A stretch of DNA of 64,000 bases from Thiocapsa marina 5811 (GCF_000223985.1 NZ_AFWV01000008.1:243855-307854), one strand, 5' to 3'; shown: positions 1 to 11,436, numbered from the stretch's first letter. The notes: generated by a model not told the origin, from the sequence alone. A program made the numbers and translations.

Positions 1-1
1 G

Positions 2-331
2 ATTGCCCATTACCGGCGGATCGACAAGGCGGGATCGATCCACTGGGTCGACATTACGGATGACGGCGGCGCATTGGCCGAGGCCGGGATCGACCGCACG
101 GACGCCATGCGCCGCATCCACGCCAAAGAGACCGATGGCAGGATCCTGACGGGCGTTCCGGCCTTCGTCGCGATCTGGCGTCGACTTCCGGGCTACCGTC
201 GTCTCGCGACCTTGGTGGAGGGTCTGCGCTTAGTCAGGCCGCTCGATTGGGGCTACGCGCGATTCGCGGACTGGCGATTGAAGCGCCGCTGCAAGGACGG
301 CGCCTGCATCTTGACGCCTCGTGACGTGTAG
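2..331 (+). CDS. DUF393 (DCC family) thiol-disulfide oxidoreductase-like protein, 3' part
   Basis: The reading frame is open from the window edge, so the start lies upstream; 109 residues are visible, ending in TAG at 329-331. The visible part contains HWVDI, then GVPAFVAIWRRLPGYR, then a basic C-terminus with two cysteines, which is how the C-terminal half of DUF393 proteins reads. The family is named for an N-terminal DxxCxxC motif, which would lie off the window, so a redox role cannot be judged from this sequence. The family's physiological role is poorly known. Confidence 0.7.
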   Translation: MAHYRRIDKAGSIHWVDITDDGGALAEAGIDRTDAMRRIHAKETDGRILTGVPAFVAIWRRLPGYRRLATLVEGLRLVRPLDWGYARFADWRLKRRCKDGACILTPRDV

Positions 332-467
332 GGAGGTTCAGCTACGCGCCGAATCCACGATTGGGCGGAGGGCCTCAAGCATCAAACACCTAAAACCATC
401 GAGGGCGAGCGTGGCGAGCCGCGTTTCGGCGGTTTGTGTCGAGCGCCAACGGCGCGACCGATGTCAG

Positions 468-908
468 CCCGGGGCCGCGCCCCGGGTTTCAATCAACCAA
501 GACCCTTCAGCCTTGAAAGGGCGGTTTAACCTAGATCCGGCAGTTGACCGCTTCGTACCACATGCAAGGGTTTGACGGCGTTGAGGAGATTAGCCAAATG
601 ACGCGTCACCTGTTGGGTGATGGCCGCTACGACCCCTGGAGCACGCCCCGCGCGGCGCCCGACTGCGTTGCAACTCGTTGTCGTAGAACCACTACGACGC
701 CTCGTCGCGCCTTGCCGGACACCACGCGGGACGCACTCCAGGGGCCGTTCAACTGCCGGATCTAGGTTTAAAGATGCTGCCGGGGCTGAGCGTTTTGCAC
801 CGTTCGGCCCTTTCCCGAAACGCGCGCCGAAGTTCGACACATCAAAGCGTTGGGTCGCCCCTTCAGGGCTTCGGATGGGGGGTCGTGGTCCCGGGGCGTT
901 GCCCCGGG
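468..908. repeat. Composite inverted-repeat region (MITE-like candidate)
   Basis: Two 20-bp perfect inverted repeats lie at 528-547 and 749-768 (aacctagatccggcagttga and its complement), about 200 bp apart. Outside them are two near-identical perfect hairpins, CCCGGGGC-N3-GCCCCGGG, at 468-486 and 890-908. A further loosely matching inverted pair (agccttgaaagggcg near 510, complement of agccctgaaggggcg near 860) lies between. The symmetry resembles a non-autonomous element, but no transposase and no clear target duplication are seen. The first hairpin may also end transcription of the DUF393 gene. Nothing else is recognised in 332-1072. Confidence 0.5.
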
Positions 909-1072
909 CTCGCGTGGTGAGCCCCGATGGGGCAGCCGGATACCAGCGGGTTCGATTCGTGGCCACGGCAGGCTCCGTCCGACGGTGGATCAGGGGGCAG
1001 TCTGCGCCGATGGGAGGCTCATTCCTTGAGCCTGGCAGACCAACAGCTCTCCCACACCTCGCTCTCCCGCAC

Positions 1073-1747
1073 CTAAAGCAGCCCGCGCTCGGCCAGCGAG
1101 GTCCCCTCGCCGTCGCCGATGATGACGTGATCAAGGACACGCACGTCGATCAAGCTCAGCGCTTCCTTCAGACGCTGCGTGATCCGCAGATCCGCCTGGC
1201 TGGGTTCCGCCACACCTGATGGATGGTTGTGGGCGAAGATCACGGCGGCGGCGTTGGTGGCGAGGACCCGTTGCACGACCACGCGAGGATGGACACTCGC
1301 CCCGTCGATCGTGCCCTGGAACAGCTCGTCGTAGCTGATGACCCGGTGTCGGTTGTCGAGGAAGAGGCAGGCGAAGATCTCGTGCGGTGATCCGTAGAGG
1401 CGCAGTTTGAGATAGTCGCGGGTCGCCTCCGGGCTGGTCAGCACATCCTGACCCCGAATCCGCGAGAGCAGATAGCGGTGGCTGAGCTCGAGCACCGCCT
1501 GAAGCTCGGCGAACTTGGCCCTGCCGAGCCCCTTGCCCTCGCAAAAACGTCTCTGGTCCGCGGCGAGCAACCCGACGAGCCCGTCGAAGTCGGCGAGAAG
1601 CTCGCGCGCCAGATCCACCGCACTCTTGCCGCGCACGCCGGTGCGCAGAAACAGCGCCAGCAGCTCGGCGTCCGAGAGTGCGCCGGCCCCCCGTTCCAGG
1701 AGCTTCTCCCGCGGCCGTTCACCCTCCGGCCAGTCCTTGATCGGCAT
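1073..1747 (-). CDS. radC: RadC family JAB-domain protein
   Basis: This 224-residue protein has the usual RadC layout. An N-terminal helix-hairpin-helix region (about residues 1-85, including [14 protein letters not shown]) is followed by a JAB/MPN metalloprotease-like domain carrying the JAMM zinc motif [14 protein letters not shown]. The family was named for a supposed DNA repair role that is not firmly established; the zinc site is intact here. It is divergent from coaBC with about 70 bp between them, as in Pseudomonas. The ATG at 1747 gives [17 protein letters not shown], the standard family start. Confidence 0.95.
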   Translation of the reverse strand: MPIKDWPEGERPREKLLERGAGALSDAELLALFLRTGVRGKSAVDLARELLADFDGLVGLLAADQRRFCEGKGLGRAKFAELQAVLELSHRYLLSRIRGQDVLTSPEATRDYLKLRLYGSPHEIFACLFLDNRHRVISYDELFQGTIDGASVHPRVVVQRVLATNAAAVIFAHNHPSGVAEPSQADLRITQRLKEALSLIDVRVLDHVIIGDGEGTSLAERGLL

Positions 1748-1815
1748 GCGACCTCCGTCGATGGGTTGCGTTAAACTGCGGCCTGTTCCGCAGCGGCAGT
1801 GTACACGTTTAGGTC

Positions 1816-3027
1816 ATGGATCCAAGCCCTCGCAATCAGGTGCTGCTCGGTGTCGGCGGCGGCATCTCCGCCTACAAGTCGGTTGATCTTGTGCGACGCC
1901 TGCGCGAGCGCGGCTTTGCCGTGCGGGTGGTCATGACACACGCAGCGACGGCGTTTGTCGGCCCTCTGACCTTTCAGGCGGTCTCCGGGCACCCCGTAAG
2001 GACCGATCTGCTCGATCCGGCGGCCGAGGCCGGCATGGGGCACATCGAGCTGGCGCGCTGGGCAGACCGGCTCCTGATCGCCCCGGCAACGGCGGATTTG
2101 ATGGCGCGTCTCGCGGCCGGGATCGCCGACGACCTGCTCACGACCTTGGCCCTGGCGACCGATGCGCCGCTGATCCTCGCCCCGGCGATGAATCAGCAGA
2201 TGTGGCGTCACCCGGCGACCCAAGACAACCTGGCGCGCTTGGTGGCCCGCGGTGCGCGCATCCTGGGGCCGGGGGTGGGCAGCCAAGCTTGCGGCGACCA
2301 AGGCCCCGGGCGGATGCTCGAGCCGTTGGAGATCGCCGAGGCGCTGAGCGGCTCGGACGTGCAACGGCTAGCCGGCGTCCGTGTTCTCCTGACCGCCGGG
2401 CCGACCCGCGAGCCGCTCGACCCGGTGCGCTATCTCGGCAATCGCAGCTCCGGGCGCATGGGCTATGCGCTGGCCGGCGCGCTGGCGGATCTGGGCGCAC
2501 ACGTGGTCCTGGTTAGCGGACCGAGCGCCTTGGCGCCGCCGGCGGTGGCCGAGCTGGTCAGGGTCGAGACGGCCCTGGAGATGCACGCGGCCGTGACGGC
2601 GCGCGCGCGCGATTGCGATGTCTTCGTCGCCACCGCCGCGGTGGCGGACTATCGGCCCGCCGAGCCCGCCGGGAGCAAGATCAAGAAGGGCGCCGAGACG
2701 CTGGAGATCCGGTTGGTGCGCAACCCGGATATCCTGGCCGAGGTTGCCGCACTGCCGAAGCCGCCCTTCACGCTGGGCTTCGCGGCCGAGACGAACGATG
2801 TCGAGCAGTACGCCCGCGGCAAGTTGAAGGATAAGCGGTTGGACATGATCGCGGCGAATCGGGTCGGTGGTGACTCGGGCGGCTTCGAGCGCGAGGAGAA
2901 CGCACTGCTCGTGCTCTGGAACGGGGGGCAGCGCACGCTGCCCATGATGTCGAAGGTCGAGCTCGCGCGCGAGCTGGCCGTACTCCTCGCGGAACGCTAT
3001 GCCGAACACCATGCTGCATCCTCTTGA
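1816..3027 (+). CDS. coaBC: Bifunctional phosphopantothenoylcysteine decarboxylase / phosphopantothenate-cysteine ligase
   Basis: CoaBC joins cysteine to 4'-phosphopantothenate and decarboxylates the product, two successive steps of coenzyme A synthesis. The N-terminal flavoprotein half shows [11 protein letters not shown] and the signature PAMNQQMW. The decarboxylase loop reads [12 protein letters not shown], where most homologues have an LACGE-like sequence. The C-terminal ligase half begins near residue 190 with [24 protein letters not shown] and contains the lysine-rich SKIKKG strand. The length of 403 residues is normal. The 3' end overlaps dut by 29 bp, which suggests coupled translation. 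Confidence 0.96.
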   Translation: MDPSPRNQVLLGVGGGISAYKSVDLVRRLRERGFAVRVVMTHAATAFVGPLTFQAVSGHPVRTDLLDPAAEAGMGHIELARWADRLLIAPATADLMARLAAGIADDLLTTLALATDAPLILAPAMNQQMWRHPATQDNLARLVARGARILGPGVGSQACGDQGPGRMLEPLEIAEALSGSDVQRLAGVRVLLTAGPTREPLDPVRYLGNRSSGRMGYALAGALADLGAHVVLVSGPSALAPPAVAELVRVETALEMHAAVTARARDCDVFVATAAVADYRPAEPAGSKIKKGAETLEIRLVRNPDILAEVAALPKPPFTLGFAAETNDVEQYARGKLKDKRLDMIAANRVGGDSGGFEREENALLVLWNGGQRTLPMMSKVELARELAVLLAERYAEHHAASS

Positions 3028-3469
3028 GGTCAAGATCCTGGACCCGCGCCTGGGCCGCGATTTCCCCTTGCCGACCTATGCGACCGAAGGCTCGGCCGGG
3101 CTCGATCTGCGTGCCATGCTCGAGGCCCCGCTCGAACTTGCGCCCGGTGCCGCCGAGCTGTTGCCGACCGGCATGGCCGTGCACATCGCCGAGCGCAACG
3201 TCGCGGGTCTGATCCTGCCGCGCTCGGGTCTCGGGCATCGGCACGGCATCGTGCTCGGCAACCTGGTCGGGCTGATCGACTCGGACTATCAGGGTCCGCT
3301 CATGGTCTCCTGTTGGAACCGCGGCACGGCGCCTTTCCGGATCGAGATCGGCGAGCGCATCGCGCAGCTCATCCTGGTGCCGGTCTTGCAGGCGCAGCTA
3401 ACGATCGTCGAGGACTTCGACGCCTCCGCGCGCGGCAGCGGCGGCTTCGGTCACACGGGCCAAAACTGA
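2999..3469 (+). CDS. dut: Deoxyuridine 5'-triphosphate nucleotidohydrolase (dUTPase)
   Basis: This enzyme hydrolyses dUTP to dUMP and pyrophosphate, keeping uracil out of DNA and feeding dTMP synthesis. The trimeric dUTPase motifs appear in order: [38 protein letters not shown] and the C-terminal [10 protein letters not shown] that closes over the active site. The ATG at 2999 overlaps coaBC. A second ATG at 3011 ([13 protein letters not shown]) aligns better with the E. coli N-terminus and may be the true start. The coaBC-dut-algC order is conserved in gammaproteobacteria. Confidence 0.95.
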   Translation: MPNTMLHPLEVKILDPRLGRDFPLPTYATEGSAGLDLRAMLEAPLELAPGAAELLPTGMAVHIAERNVAGLILPRSGLGHRHGIVLGNLVGLIDSDYQGPLMVSCWNRGTAPFRIEIGERIAQLILVPVLQAQLTIVEDFDASARGSGGFGHTGQN

Positions 3470-3482
3470 CACGCCCCCGCCC

Positions 3483-5821
<2,339 letters not shown>

Positions 5822-5834
5822 GCCGCGAAACGCC

Positions 5835-6027
5835 TAAACCGCGCCCTGCGCGGCATGCGTCGTTTGTTGATTTGGTTTGGCCGCGCCGGCTCCGATCATT
5901 GTCGGAGCCGGCGCGGTTTAAAGTATTAAAAGATATAAAATTCTAAACCGCGTCTCCGCTAAGAGCCGTGGATGCACCCGACGTCGAACTCACGCTAAAG
6001 TGAGCATCTCGCTCTGGACGCGGTTTA
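5835..6027 (+). repeat. Two-module palindromic repeat, copy A (full)
   Basis: Module 1 spans 5835-5920 with ends TAAACCGCGCC and GGCGCGGTTTA. Its right half holds an inner 14-bp stem (CGCGCCGGCTCCGA with its complement, loop tcattg). An AT-rich spacer (5921-5943) leads to module 2 at 5944-6027, with ends TAAACCGCGTC and GACGCGGTTTA. It lies between convergent argB and pyrE, and its last three bases, read on the minus strand, are the TAA stop of pyrE. A terminator or mRNA-stabilising role for the convergent pair is plausible. Confidence 0.85.
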
Positions 6028-6666
6028 GGTCCCGTAGCGTTCCCGGTAGGCCCGAACGGCCTCGGCGAAGGCGTCGAGCTCGGGGCGCTCCTCGAGGTAG
6101 GTCACGAGGTCGGTGAGGCTGACGATGCTGTAGACCGGGATGCCGAAGGTCGCGGTCACCTCGGCGACGGCCGAGCGTCCGTCCTGGCCTTGCTCCTGCC
6201 GATCGAGTGCGATCACCACGCCCGCCGGCTTGGCCCCGGCATCGCGGATGATCTGCACCGATTCACGCACCGAGGTGCCCGCGGTGATGACATCGTCGAT
6301 GATGAGGATACGCCCGGCCAGAGGGCTGCCGACGATGAGACCGCCCTCTCCGTGATCCTTGATCTCCTTGCGATTGAAGGCATAGGCGGTGTCCCGGCCC
6401 GATTGCGCGGCGAGCGCCATGCTGGTCGCCGCCGCCAGCGGGATGCCCTTGTAGGCCGGCCCGAACAGCACGTCGAAGGCGGGTGCGGCATCCAGGATGC
6501 ATCGCGCGTAGGCGCTCCCGAGTCGGGACAGCCGCTCGCCCGTGTTGAAGAGGCCGGCGTTGAAGAAGTACGGGCTTCGGCGTCCGGACTTGAGCGTGAA
6601 ATCGCCGAAGCGCAGTGCGCCGATCTCGGCGGCGAAGGCCAAAAATTCGCGTTGGTAGTCTTTCAT
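6025..6666 (-). CDS. pyrE: Orotate phosphoribosyltransferase
   Basis: PyrE transfers phosphoribose from PRPP to orotate, giving OMP in pyrimidine synthesis. The 213-residue protein has [16 protein letters not shown] at the N-terminus, where orotate binds, the flexible loop around [11 protein letters not shown], and the PRPP-binding motif [14 protein letters not shown]. The length is normal for bacterial PyrE. The TAA stop at 6025-6027 is the terminal triplet of repeat copy A. The gene is divergent from the neighbouring SafE-like gene. Confidence 0.96.
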   Translation of the reverse strand: MKDYQREFLAFAAEIGALRFGDFTLKSGRRSPYFFNAGLFNTGERLSRLGSAYARCILDAAPAFDVLFGPAYKGIPLAAATSMALAAQSGRDTAYAFNRKEIKDHGEGGLIVGSPLAGRILIIDDVITAGTSVRESVQIIRDAGAKPAGVVIALDRQEQGQDGRSAVAEVTATFGIPVYSIVSLTDLVTYLEERPELDAFAEAVRAYRERYGT

Positions 6667-6750
6667 AAGGGGTTCCTTTCGGACCTTTGAGCCGATTGGC
6701 GAGAACTGACCGCCAATAGCCGATAGCCCGCTCTAGACGAGGTACGGAGC

Positions 6751-7437
6751 ATGATGGAAACAGCGCCGGGGATCTACTTGACCGCCTTTCTGGTCGGCCT
6801 GCTGGGCGGTGTCCACTGTCTGTCGATGTGCGGCGGTCTCGTGGGCTCCTTGACATTGGGTTTGGACCCGCGGATCCGTCGCGACCCCTTGCTCATGTTG
6901 CCCTATCAGTTGACCTACAACCTGGCCCGCATCGCGGGATACGCCACCGCGGGCGCGCTGTTCGGCGGACTCGGCGCCTTGCTGCTCCAGCTCGACGCCT
7001 TTCAGGTCATGCAGCGCGTCCTCTACGGCCTCGCCGGGGTCGTGATGATCCTGCTCGGGCTCTATCTCGGCGGCTGGTGGCGTCTCATCGCCGTGGTCGA
7101 GCGCGCAGGCGCGGTGCTCTGGCGACGTCTCGAGCCCTTGGGTCGACGCCTTTTGCCGGTCCGCAACCCCTTGCAGGCCGCGGCGCTGGGCTATCTCTGG
7201 GCCTGGATCCCCTGTGGTCTCGTCTACAGCGTCCTCATTACCGCGGTCGCGACGGGCAGTGTCCTGGACGGTGCGCTCGTCATGCTGGCCTTCGGCGCGG
7301 GTACCCTCCCGAACCTCCTCGGCATCGGCTTTTTGGCCGGCGCTGCCGCCCGCATCTCCGAGCGCGCATGGGTGAAGCAAGTTGCCGGCCTCTTGGTCAT
7401 CGGCTTCGGCCTCTACGCCCTCTGGCAACTCTATTAA
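6751..7437 (+). CDS. Sulfite exporter TauE/SafE family (DsbD_2-like) membrane protein
   Basis: This 228-residue, very hydrophobic protein has about six membrane segments. Its first helix carries the family signature HCLSMCGGLVGSL, and a second conserved helix reads AWIPCGLVYSVLI, with a cysteine after proline as in DsbD/CcdA-like proteins. In other proteobacteria such proteins often sit near cytochrome cbb3 oxidase genes and are linked to copper or redox traffic, but no oxidase gene is adjacent here. The substrate is unknown. Its TAA stop is the first triplet of repeat copy B. Confidence 0.8.
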   Translation: MMETAPGIYLTAFLVGLLGGVHCLSMCGGLVGSLTLGLDPRIRRDPLLMLPYQLTYNLARIAGYATAGALFGGLGALLLQLDAFQVMQRVLYGLAGVVMILLGLYLGGWWRLIAVVERAGAVLWRRLEPLGRRLLPVRNPLQAAALGYLWAWIPCGLVYSVLITAVATGSVLDGALVMLAFGAGTLPNLLGIGFLAGAAARISERAWVKQVAGLLVIGFGLYALWQLY

Positions 7438-7626
7438 ATCGCGCTCTTCATTGACATGCCCCGTCATCAGATGAGCCTTGGTCGTGCGCACATGGAACGC
7501 TGGAGCTGGCGCGATTTAAGTATTCAAAAATTAAATTGCTTAAACCGCGTCGGCTCCAAGGTCTGTTCGCGGCCAAATCCGGCCCTTTCAACTCGAACCT
7601 CGCCTGTCGCAAGAAGACGCGGTTTA
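7435..7626 (+). repeat. Two-module palindromic repeat, copy B (compensatory arm variant)
   Basis: Module 1 (7435-7518) has the variant ends TAAATCGCGC and GCGCGATTTA. Both arms changed together relative to TAAACCGCGC/GCGCGGTTTA, so pairing is kept. A spacer rich in A and T follows, then module 2 at 7541-7626 with standard ends. The element fills the space between two convergent genes. Its first TAA is the stop of the SafE-like gene and its last TTA is the minus-strand stop of the DUF4426 gene. Confidence 0.8.
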
Positions 7627-8067
7627 ATCCGTGAAGAACTGCTGCTGCAGCTCGATCGCCGCGGGCTCGCCACCGGGCGGGGTCACCTGGATCTCGAAAT
7701 CCACGATCTGCAGATCTGCGATCGGAAACTGACCGACATAGGAGACGCCTTCCCCGACACGGATCTCGCGCATCGGGATCATGCCCGCGGGGCCGTCGCC
7801 GGTGCGTGCGGTTGCCTCGACCTGTGCGGGTACGTTTTCACGCGTACCGTCCGGGTGCGGCTTGACGACCGAGACGGTCAACACGCCGTTGAGCTTGCTG
7901 CGCTGGATCCGGTAGAGATTCGCGATCTCGGGATTGAGGGTCTCGGCCGTCATGGCATTGGCGTAAATGCTGTAGTCGCCTGCCGTGACCGGGCCTTCGG
8001 CCCAAGCGCTTTGGGCGGCGAGCAGACCGGCGGCAATCACAATCCCAAGGGTCCGTTGAATGAACAT
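7624..8067 (-). CDS. DUF4426 periplasmic protein
   Basis: The protein has 147 residues from the ATG at 8067, chosen because an ACGAGG ribosome site precedes it and because it begins a clean signal peptide (MFIQRTLGIVIAAGLLAAQSAWA, cleaved after AWA). A longer frame upstream looks non-coding. The mature part is a single DUF4426 domain, found in gammaproteobacteria, often beside metW/metX and rdgB or the yggT-proC cluster. That fits the neighbours here. The function is unknown; secretion to the periplasm is inferred from the signal peptide. Confidence 0.82.
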   Translation of the reverse strand: MFIQRTLGIVIAAGLLAAQSAWAEGPVTAGDYSIYANAMTAETLNPEIANLYRIQRSKLNGVLTVSVVKPHPDGTRENVPAQVEATARTGDGPAGMIPMREIRVGEGVSYVGQFPIADLQIVDFEIQVTPPGGEPAAIELQQQFFTD

Positions 8068-8092
8068 GGTAAACCTCGTTTGGCGGATAAGA

Positions 8093-8325
8093 TGAACCGC
8101 GTCCGTTGCGAGATGCGTTCTCGACACGTGGGCTCGGACGCACATGAATCAACGGCCGTCACAGTCACCGCGGATCAGGAGTTAAGAAATAATCTCAGAA
8201 CGTCAATCCGGCCTTTGCGTTTCAACGACTCTCTTCAGGCTAAACCGCGCCGTCGACGAGTCGACGGATTTGCCGCGGCACCGCGGGCCGGATGCAAGAG
8301 GGTCTGTCACTGCGAGCGCGGTTCA
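8093..8325. repeat. Degenerate repeat copy C (module 2 and module 1 remnants)
   Basis: A decayed module 2 of 85 bp runs from TGAACCGCGTCC at 8093 to cggatca near 8177. A better-preserved module 1 runs from TAAACCGCGC at 8241 to GCGCGGTTCA at 8325, also 85 bp. The DUF167 gene ends inside this second module: its stop at 8307-8309 and its last residues VEPRSQ are encoded by the repeat's right arm. The sizes match the intact modules elsewhere, which supports the assignment despite divergence. Confidence 0.55.
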
Positions 8326-8663
8326 ACCGGGATCGGGAAGGTCCGCGGCGCCTGAATCCGCAGACGCTTGTATCGCGAGTGCTCGCCGCCGATGACGGAC
8401 ACCTTGGACGGCGCGACGCCGAAGGCATCGGCGATGAATTTGCGCAGCGCAGTATTGCCCTTGCCCTCGACCGGGGGCGCCTTGATGGCGACCCGATAAT
8501 GGGTGCCTTCCGCGCCGATGAAGGCGTCCTTGGGTGCGCGCGGTTTCACACGCAACGTCAGCTCCAAGGCGTCCCCGTCCCAGCGAGACCAGGTTCCGGC
8601 GTCCAACGCGATGACCGGCGTCGCGCTCGAGGGCGGCTTCAGAACGGACTGCCGACCAGCCAC
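8307..8663 (-). CDS. yggU: DUF167 (YggU) family protein
   Basis: The C-terminal 100 residues match YggU/DUF167, with LTLRVKPRAPKDAFIG, VAIKAPPVEGKGNTALRKF and SVIGGEHSRYKRLRI in order. The family has a small alpha/beta fold and no settled function. The start is uncertain; GTG at 8663 overlaps the end of yggT by 25 bp and gives 118 residues, but no strong ribosome site precedes it. It is the last gene of a leftward run rdgB-yggS-proC-yggT-yggU. Its last residues and stop lie inside repeat copy C. Confidence 0.8.
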   Translation of the reverse strand: MAGRQSVLKPPSSATPVIALDAGTWSRWDGDALELTLRVKPRAPKDAFIGAEGTHYRVAIKAPPVEGKGNTALRKFIADAFGVAPSKVSVIGGEHSRYKRLRIQAPRTFPIPVEPRSQ

Positions 8664-9214
8664 TTGAGCGGCGGGATCAACAGCATCTCGAGTAGGACCA
8701 GCCCGATCATCACCACCATGGGCGAGAGGTCGATCCCGCCGATCGGCTGAATCAACCGCTGCGCTGGGCGCATGATCGGATCTGTCAGGCGAGTCAGCAA
8801 TGCCACGGCGGGGTTGTAGGGATCTGGATTGACCCAGCTCAGGATGACGCGAATCAGGATCCCGAACAGGAAGATGTTGATGAAGAGTTCGACCACGGCA
8901 GGTATCGCCCAACCCAGCGCACCGAAGAGCGAGACGTTCAGCCCGAGCACCGCGACCAGCAGCGCCAGCTCGACGGACTTGAGCAGCCAGGCCACCACCA
9001 AGGCGGCCAGATCCATGCCGGCGTAGCCCGGGATGACCTGACGCAGCGGGCGCAGCACCGGCGAGGTCAGCTTCACCACGAACTGCGAAATCGGGTTGTA
9101 GAAGTCGGCCCGCGCCCACTGCAACAGAAAGCGGATCGCCACCAGCGTGATATAGAGGCCGAACAGGGTCTGGATCAGAAAAACGGCCGGGTTGGTCAGA
9201 TAGGAACCGCTCAT
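8639..9214 (-). CDS. yggT: YggT family integral membrane protein
   Basis: This 191-residue protein contains two tandem YGGT repeats, each with a pair of hydrophobic helices. The conserved loops are ARADFYNPISQFVVKLTSPVLRPLR and, in the second repeat, VNPDPYNPAVALLTRLTDPIMRP. The family has been linked to osmotic or ion tolerance in some bacteria, but no reaction is known. The ATG overlaps the proC stop by four bases (ATGA), which indicates coupled translation. The gene order yggS-proC-yggT is widely conserved. Confidence 0.93.
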   Translation of the reverse strand: MSGSYLTNPAVFLIQTLFGLYITLVAIRFLLQWARADFYNPISQFVVKLTSPVLRPLRQVIPGYAGMDLAALVVAWLLKSVELALLVAVLGLNVSLFGALGWAIPAVVELFINIFLFGILIRVILSWVNPDPYNPAVALLTRLTDPIMRPAQRLIQPIGGIDLSPMVVMIGLVLLEMLLIPPLKWLVGSPF

Positions 9215-10041
9215 GCTTGCTCCGAAAGGCTCCGTGAGAGATCGACTGCACGATCATGCGCGGCGCGCGCCGCGCGTTTCATCAGGGCGTGTAGATCGGC
9301 CTTGAGCAGGTGCTCGAGCGCACGCTCTGTCGTACCGCCCGGCGAGGTGACACGCTCGCGCAGCTGCCCGGGCGTATCCTCGCTCTCCACCGCCATCTTG
9401 GCGGCACCCAGCGCGGTCTGGATAGTCAGGAGGCGGGCGGTGTCGGCGTCCAGCCCCAGCGCGATGCCGGCCTCTTCCAACGCCTCCATGAAGAGAAAGA
9501 AGTAAGCCGGCCCGCTCCCCGAGAGTGCAGTCACCGCATCGATCTGGGCCTCGGTCTCGACCCAGCGGGTCAGGCCGACGGCGCGCAAGATGGTCTCGGC
9601 ACGGTTACGGCCCTCCTCGCCGACCTCCGCGCTGGCATGCAGCCCGATCGCGCCGGTCTGAACCATGGCCGGCGTGTTGGGCATGGCGCGCACGACCGGC
9701 AAGGTGCCTCCGAGCCAGCGCTGGATCGCCTGCTCGGGCACGCCGGCCATGATGGAGAGCACGAGCGGCGCACGCGCGGTCACGGCATCCGCAATCTCTG
9801 CGCAGACCTGTGCGGCGAGCTGCGGTTTGACGCAGAGTACGAGTGTATCGGTCTCGGCCAGTGCGTCGCGATTGTCGGCGAAGACCCGGACCCCGTAGCG
9901 GGTTTGCAGCATCCGGCGGCGATCTGCGCTGGGATCGGCGACCTGGAGCGCGTCCGGCGCATAGCCGTCGGCAACGAGACCGGCGATCAGGCTGGTGGCC
10001 ATGTTGCCGCCACCGATAAAGGCAATCCTGGTTGTCGTCAT
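9211..10041 (-). CDS. proC: Pyrroline-5-carboxylate reductase
   Basis: ProC reduces 1-pyrroline-5-carboxylate to proline with NAD(P)H, the last step of proline synthesis. The Rossmann loop IAFIGGGNMATSLI is at the N-terminus. VRAMPNTPAMVQTG and ALSGSGPAYFFLFMEAL mark the substrate and dimer regions, and VTSPGGTTERAL is the C-terminal signature. The ATG at 10041 gives 276 residues with MTTTRIAFIGGGN, matching the family; the frame upstream has an extra 16 non-conserved codons. The 3' end overlaps yggT. Confidence 0.96.
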   Translation of the reverse strand: MTTTRIAFIGGGNMATSLIAGLVADGYAPDALQVADPSADRRRMLQTRYGVRVFADNRDALAETDTLVLCVKPQLAAQVCAEIADAVTARAPLVLSIMAGVPEQAIQRWLGGTLPVVRAMPNTPAMVQTGAIGLHASAEVGEEGRNRAETILRAVGLTRWVETEAQIDAVTALSGSGPAYFFLFMEALEEAGIALGLDADTARLLTIQTALGAAKMAVESEDTPGQLRERVTSPGGTTERALEHLLKADLHALMKRAARAAHDRAVDLSRSLSEQA

Positions 10042-10075
10042 GTCGAGCCCTAAAGAGATCCGAGGCTGATGAAGG

Positions 10076-10801
10076 TCATTGCTCCGCATTATACGACCGT
10101 GGCCCGAAGACTGCCGTGCCGACCCGAACCAGGGTCGAGCCTTCGAGAATCGCGGCCTCGAGGTCGTCCGACATGCCCATCGACAGACATTCGAGCGGGC
10201 GGTTCGGGGTGGCTAGCCGGTCGCGCAGGAGACGCAGGGCACGAAACGGCGCGCGTCGGGAATCGTCGTCCTCGGCGGGTGCGGGGAGCGTCATGAGTCC
10301 GCGCACATCCAGGCCGGGCAGGGTCTCGCACGCGGCGATCATGGCGGCGACCGCGTCCGGCTCGACACCGCCCTTTGTGGTCTCGCCGCTGACGTTGACC
10401 TGGATGCAGACCTTGAGCGGGGGCAGCTCGCTCGGACGTTGCTCGCTCAGACGACGGGCGTGGGCCGCATCGGACAGACCGTGAACCCAATCGAAACGGG
10501 TCGCGATCTGGCGGGTCTTGTTCCCCTGGATCCGGCCGATGAAGTGCCACTCGATATCGGCAAGGTCGGCGAGCAGGGCGATCTTCTCGATCGCTTCCTG
10601 GGCATAGCTCTCGCCGAATGCCCGTTGACCGGCGGCGTAGGCGGCACGCACGGCGTCGGAACCGTGGGTCTTGCTCACCGCGAGCAGGGCGACACTGCCC
10701 GGCGGGCGCCGAGCGCGCTCGACGGCCGCGCGGATGCGCGCCTGCACCTCGCGCAGACGCACCGGGATGCCGTCGTTGCCGATCGTCTCGAGCCTGTCCA
10801 T
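10076..10801 (-). CDS. yggS: PLP homeostasis protein YggS
   Basis: This 241-residue protein is the YggS/PROSC pyridoxal-phosphate-binding protein that balances vitamin B6 and amino-acid pools. It has the alanine-racemase-like barrel: the PLP lysine is in LLAVSKTH, the cofactor pocket includes FGESYAQEA and EWHFIGRIQGNKTR, and the phosphate is held by LSMGMSDDLEAAI and STLVRVGTAVFG. The ATG at 10801 lies 11 bp after the end of rdgB. It is upstream of proC, the classical arrangement. Confidence 0.95.
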   Translation of the reverse strand: MDRLETIGNDGIPVRLREVQARIRAAVERARRPPGSVALLAVSKTHGSDAVRAAYAAGQRAFGESYAQEAIEKIALLADLADIEWHFIGRIQGNKTRQIATRFDWVHGLSDAAHARRLSEQRPSELPPLKVCIQVNVSGETTKGGVEPDAVAAMIAACETLPGLDVRGLMTLPAPAEDDDSRRAPFRALRLLRDRLATPNRPLECLSMGMSDDLEAAILEGSTLVRVGTAVFGPRSYNAEQ

Positions 10802-10812
10802 CGTCCGGCCCT

Positions 10813-11436
10813 TCAGACGTCGGCGCCCGCCGACTCCAAAATGGCCCGCAGCGCATGTAGGGCTTGACCCCGGTGGCTCAAGCGGTTTTTGGTCTGCGGA
10901 TCCAGCTCCGCGGAGCTGCACCCGTGCGTCGGCACCCAGAAGATCGGGTCGTACCCGAAGCCGTGCTCGCCGCGCGGGGCGGCGAGGATCGAGCCCTCCC
11001 AGGTGCCTTGGCAGATGAGCGGTGTGGGATCGGCGGGATGGCGCAGATAGACCAGGACGCACTGGAATCGGGCGGTGCGTTTGGATTCCTCCACCCCCTT
11101 CAGGTCGTCGAGCAGCTTTACCAGATTGGCCGTATCGGATGCCCCGGGCCCCGCATAGCGTGCGGAATAGATGCCGGGCGCGCCGGCGAGCGCGTCCACC
11201 TCCAAGCCCGAATCGTCGGCTAGGGCCGGGAGATCGCTGTAGCGCGCGGCATGGCGTGCCTTGAGGATCGCGTTCTCCACGAAGGTCAACCCCGTCTCCT
11301 CGACGTCCGGCACGGCGAAATCGCTCTGCGGAACCGCCTTGATGCGGGCGCTCAGCAACAGCTGATTGATCTCTCTGACCTTCCCCGGGTTGTTGCTGGC
11401 CAGGACGAGGGCTTCCCCTGCGTGCGGGATACTCAT
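10813..11436 (-). CDS. rdgB: XTP/dITP diphosphatase (RdgB/HAM1 family)
   Basis: RdgB removes non-canonical purine triphosphates such as dITP and XTP. The 207-residue protein shows LVLASNNPGKVREI at the N-terminus, FVENAILKARHAA, the ADDSGLEVDAL catalytic loop and GEHGFGYDPIF. The start at 11436 is preceded by AAGGAG at good spacing, so the longer frame upstream is not used. It sits between rph and yggS in the same leftward run, and may be co-transcribed with rph. Confidence 0.95.
   Translation of the reverse strand: MSIPHAGEALVLASNNPGKVREINQLLLSARIKAVPQSDFAVPDVEETGLTFVENAILKARHAARYSDLPALADDSGLEVDALAGAPGIYSARYAGPGASDTANLVKLLDDLKGVEESKRTARFQCVLVYLRHPADPTPLICQGTWEGSILAAPRGEHGFGYDPIFWVPTHGCSSAELDPQTKNRLSHRGQALHALRAILESAGADV

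Noticed and set aside
945..960. tRNA-like ggttcgattc
   Set aside because: The flanking bases cannot form a T-arm stem and no acceptor or anticodon arm is present.
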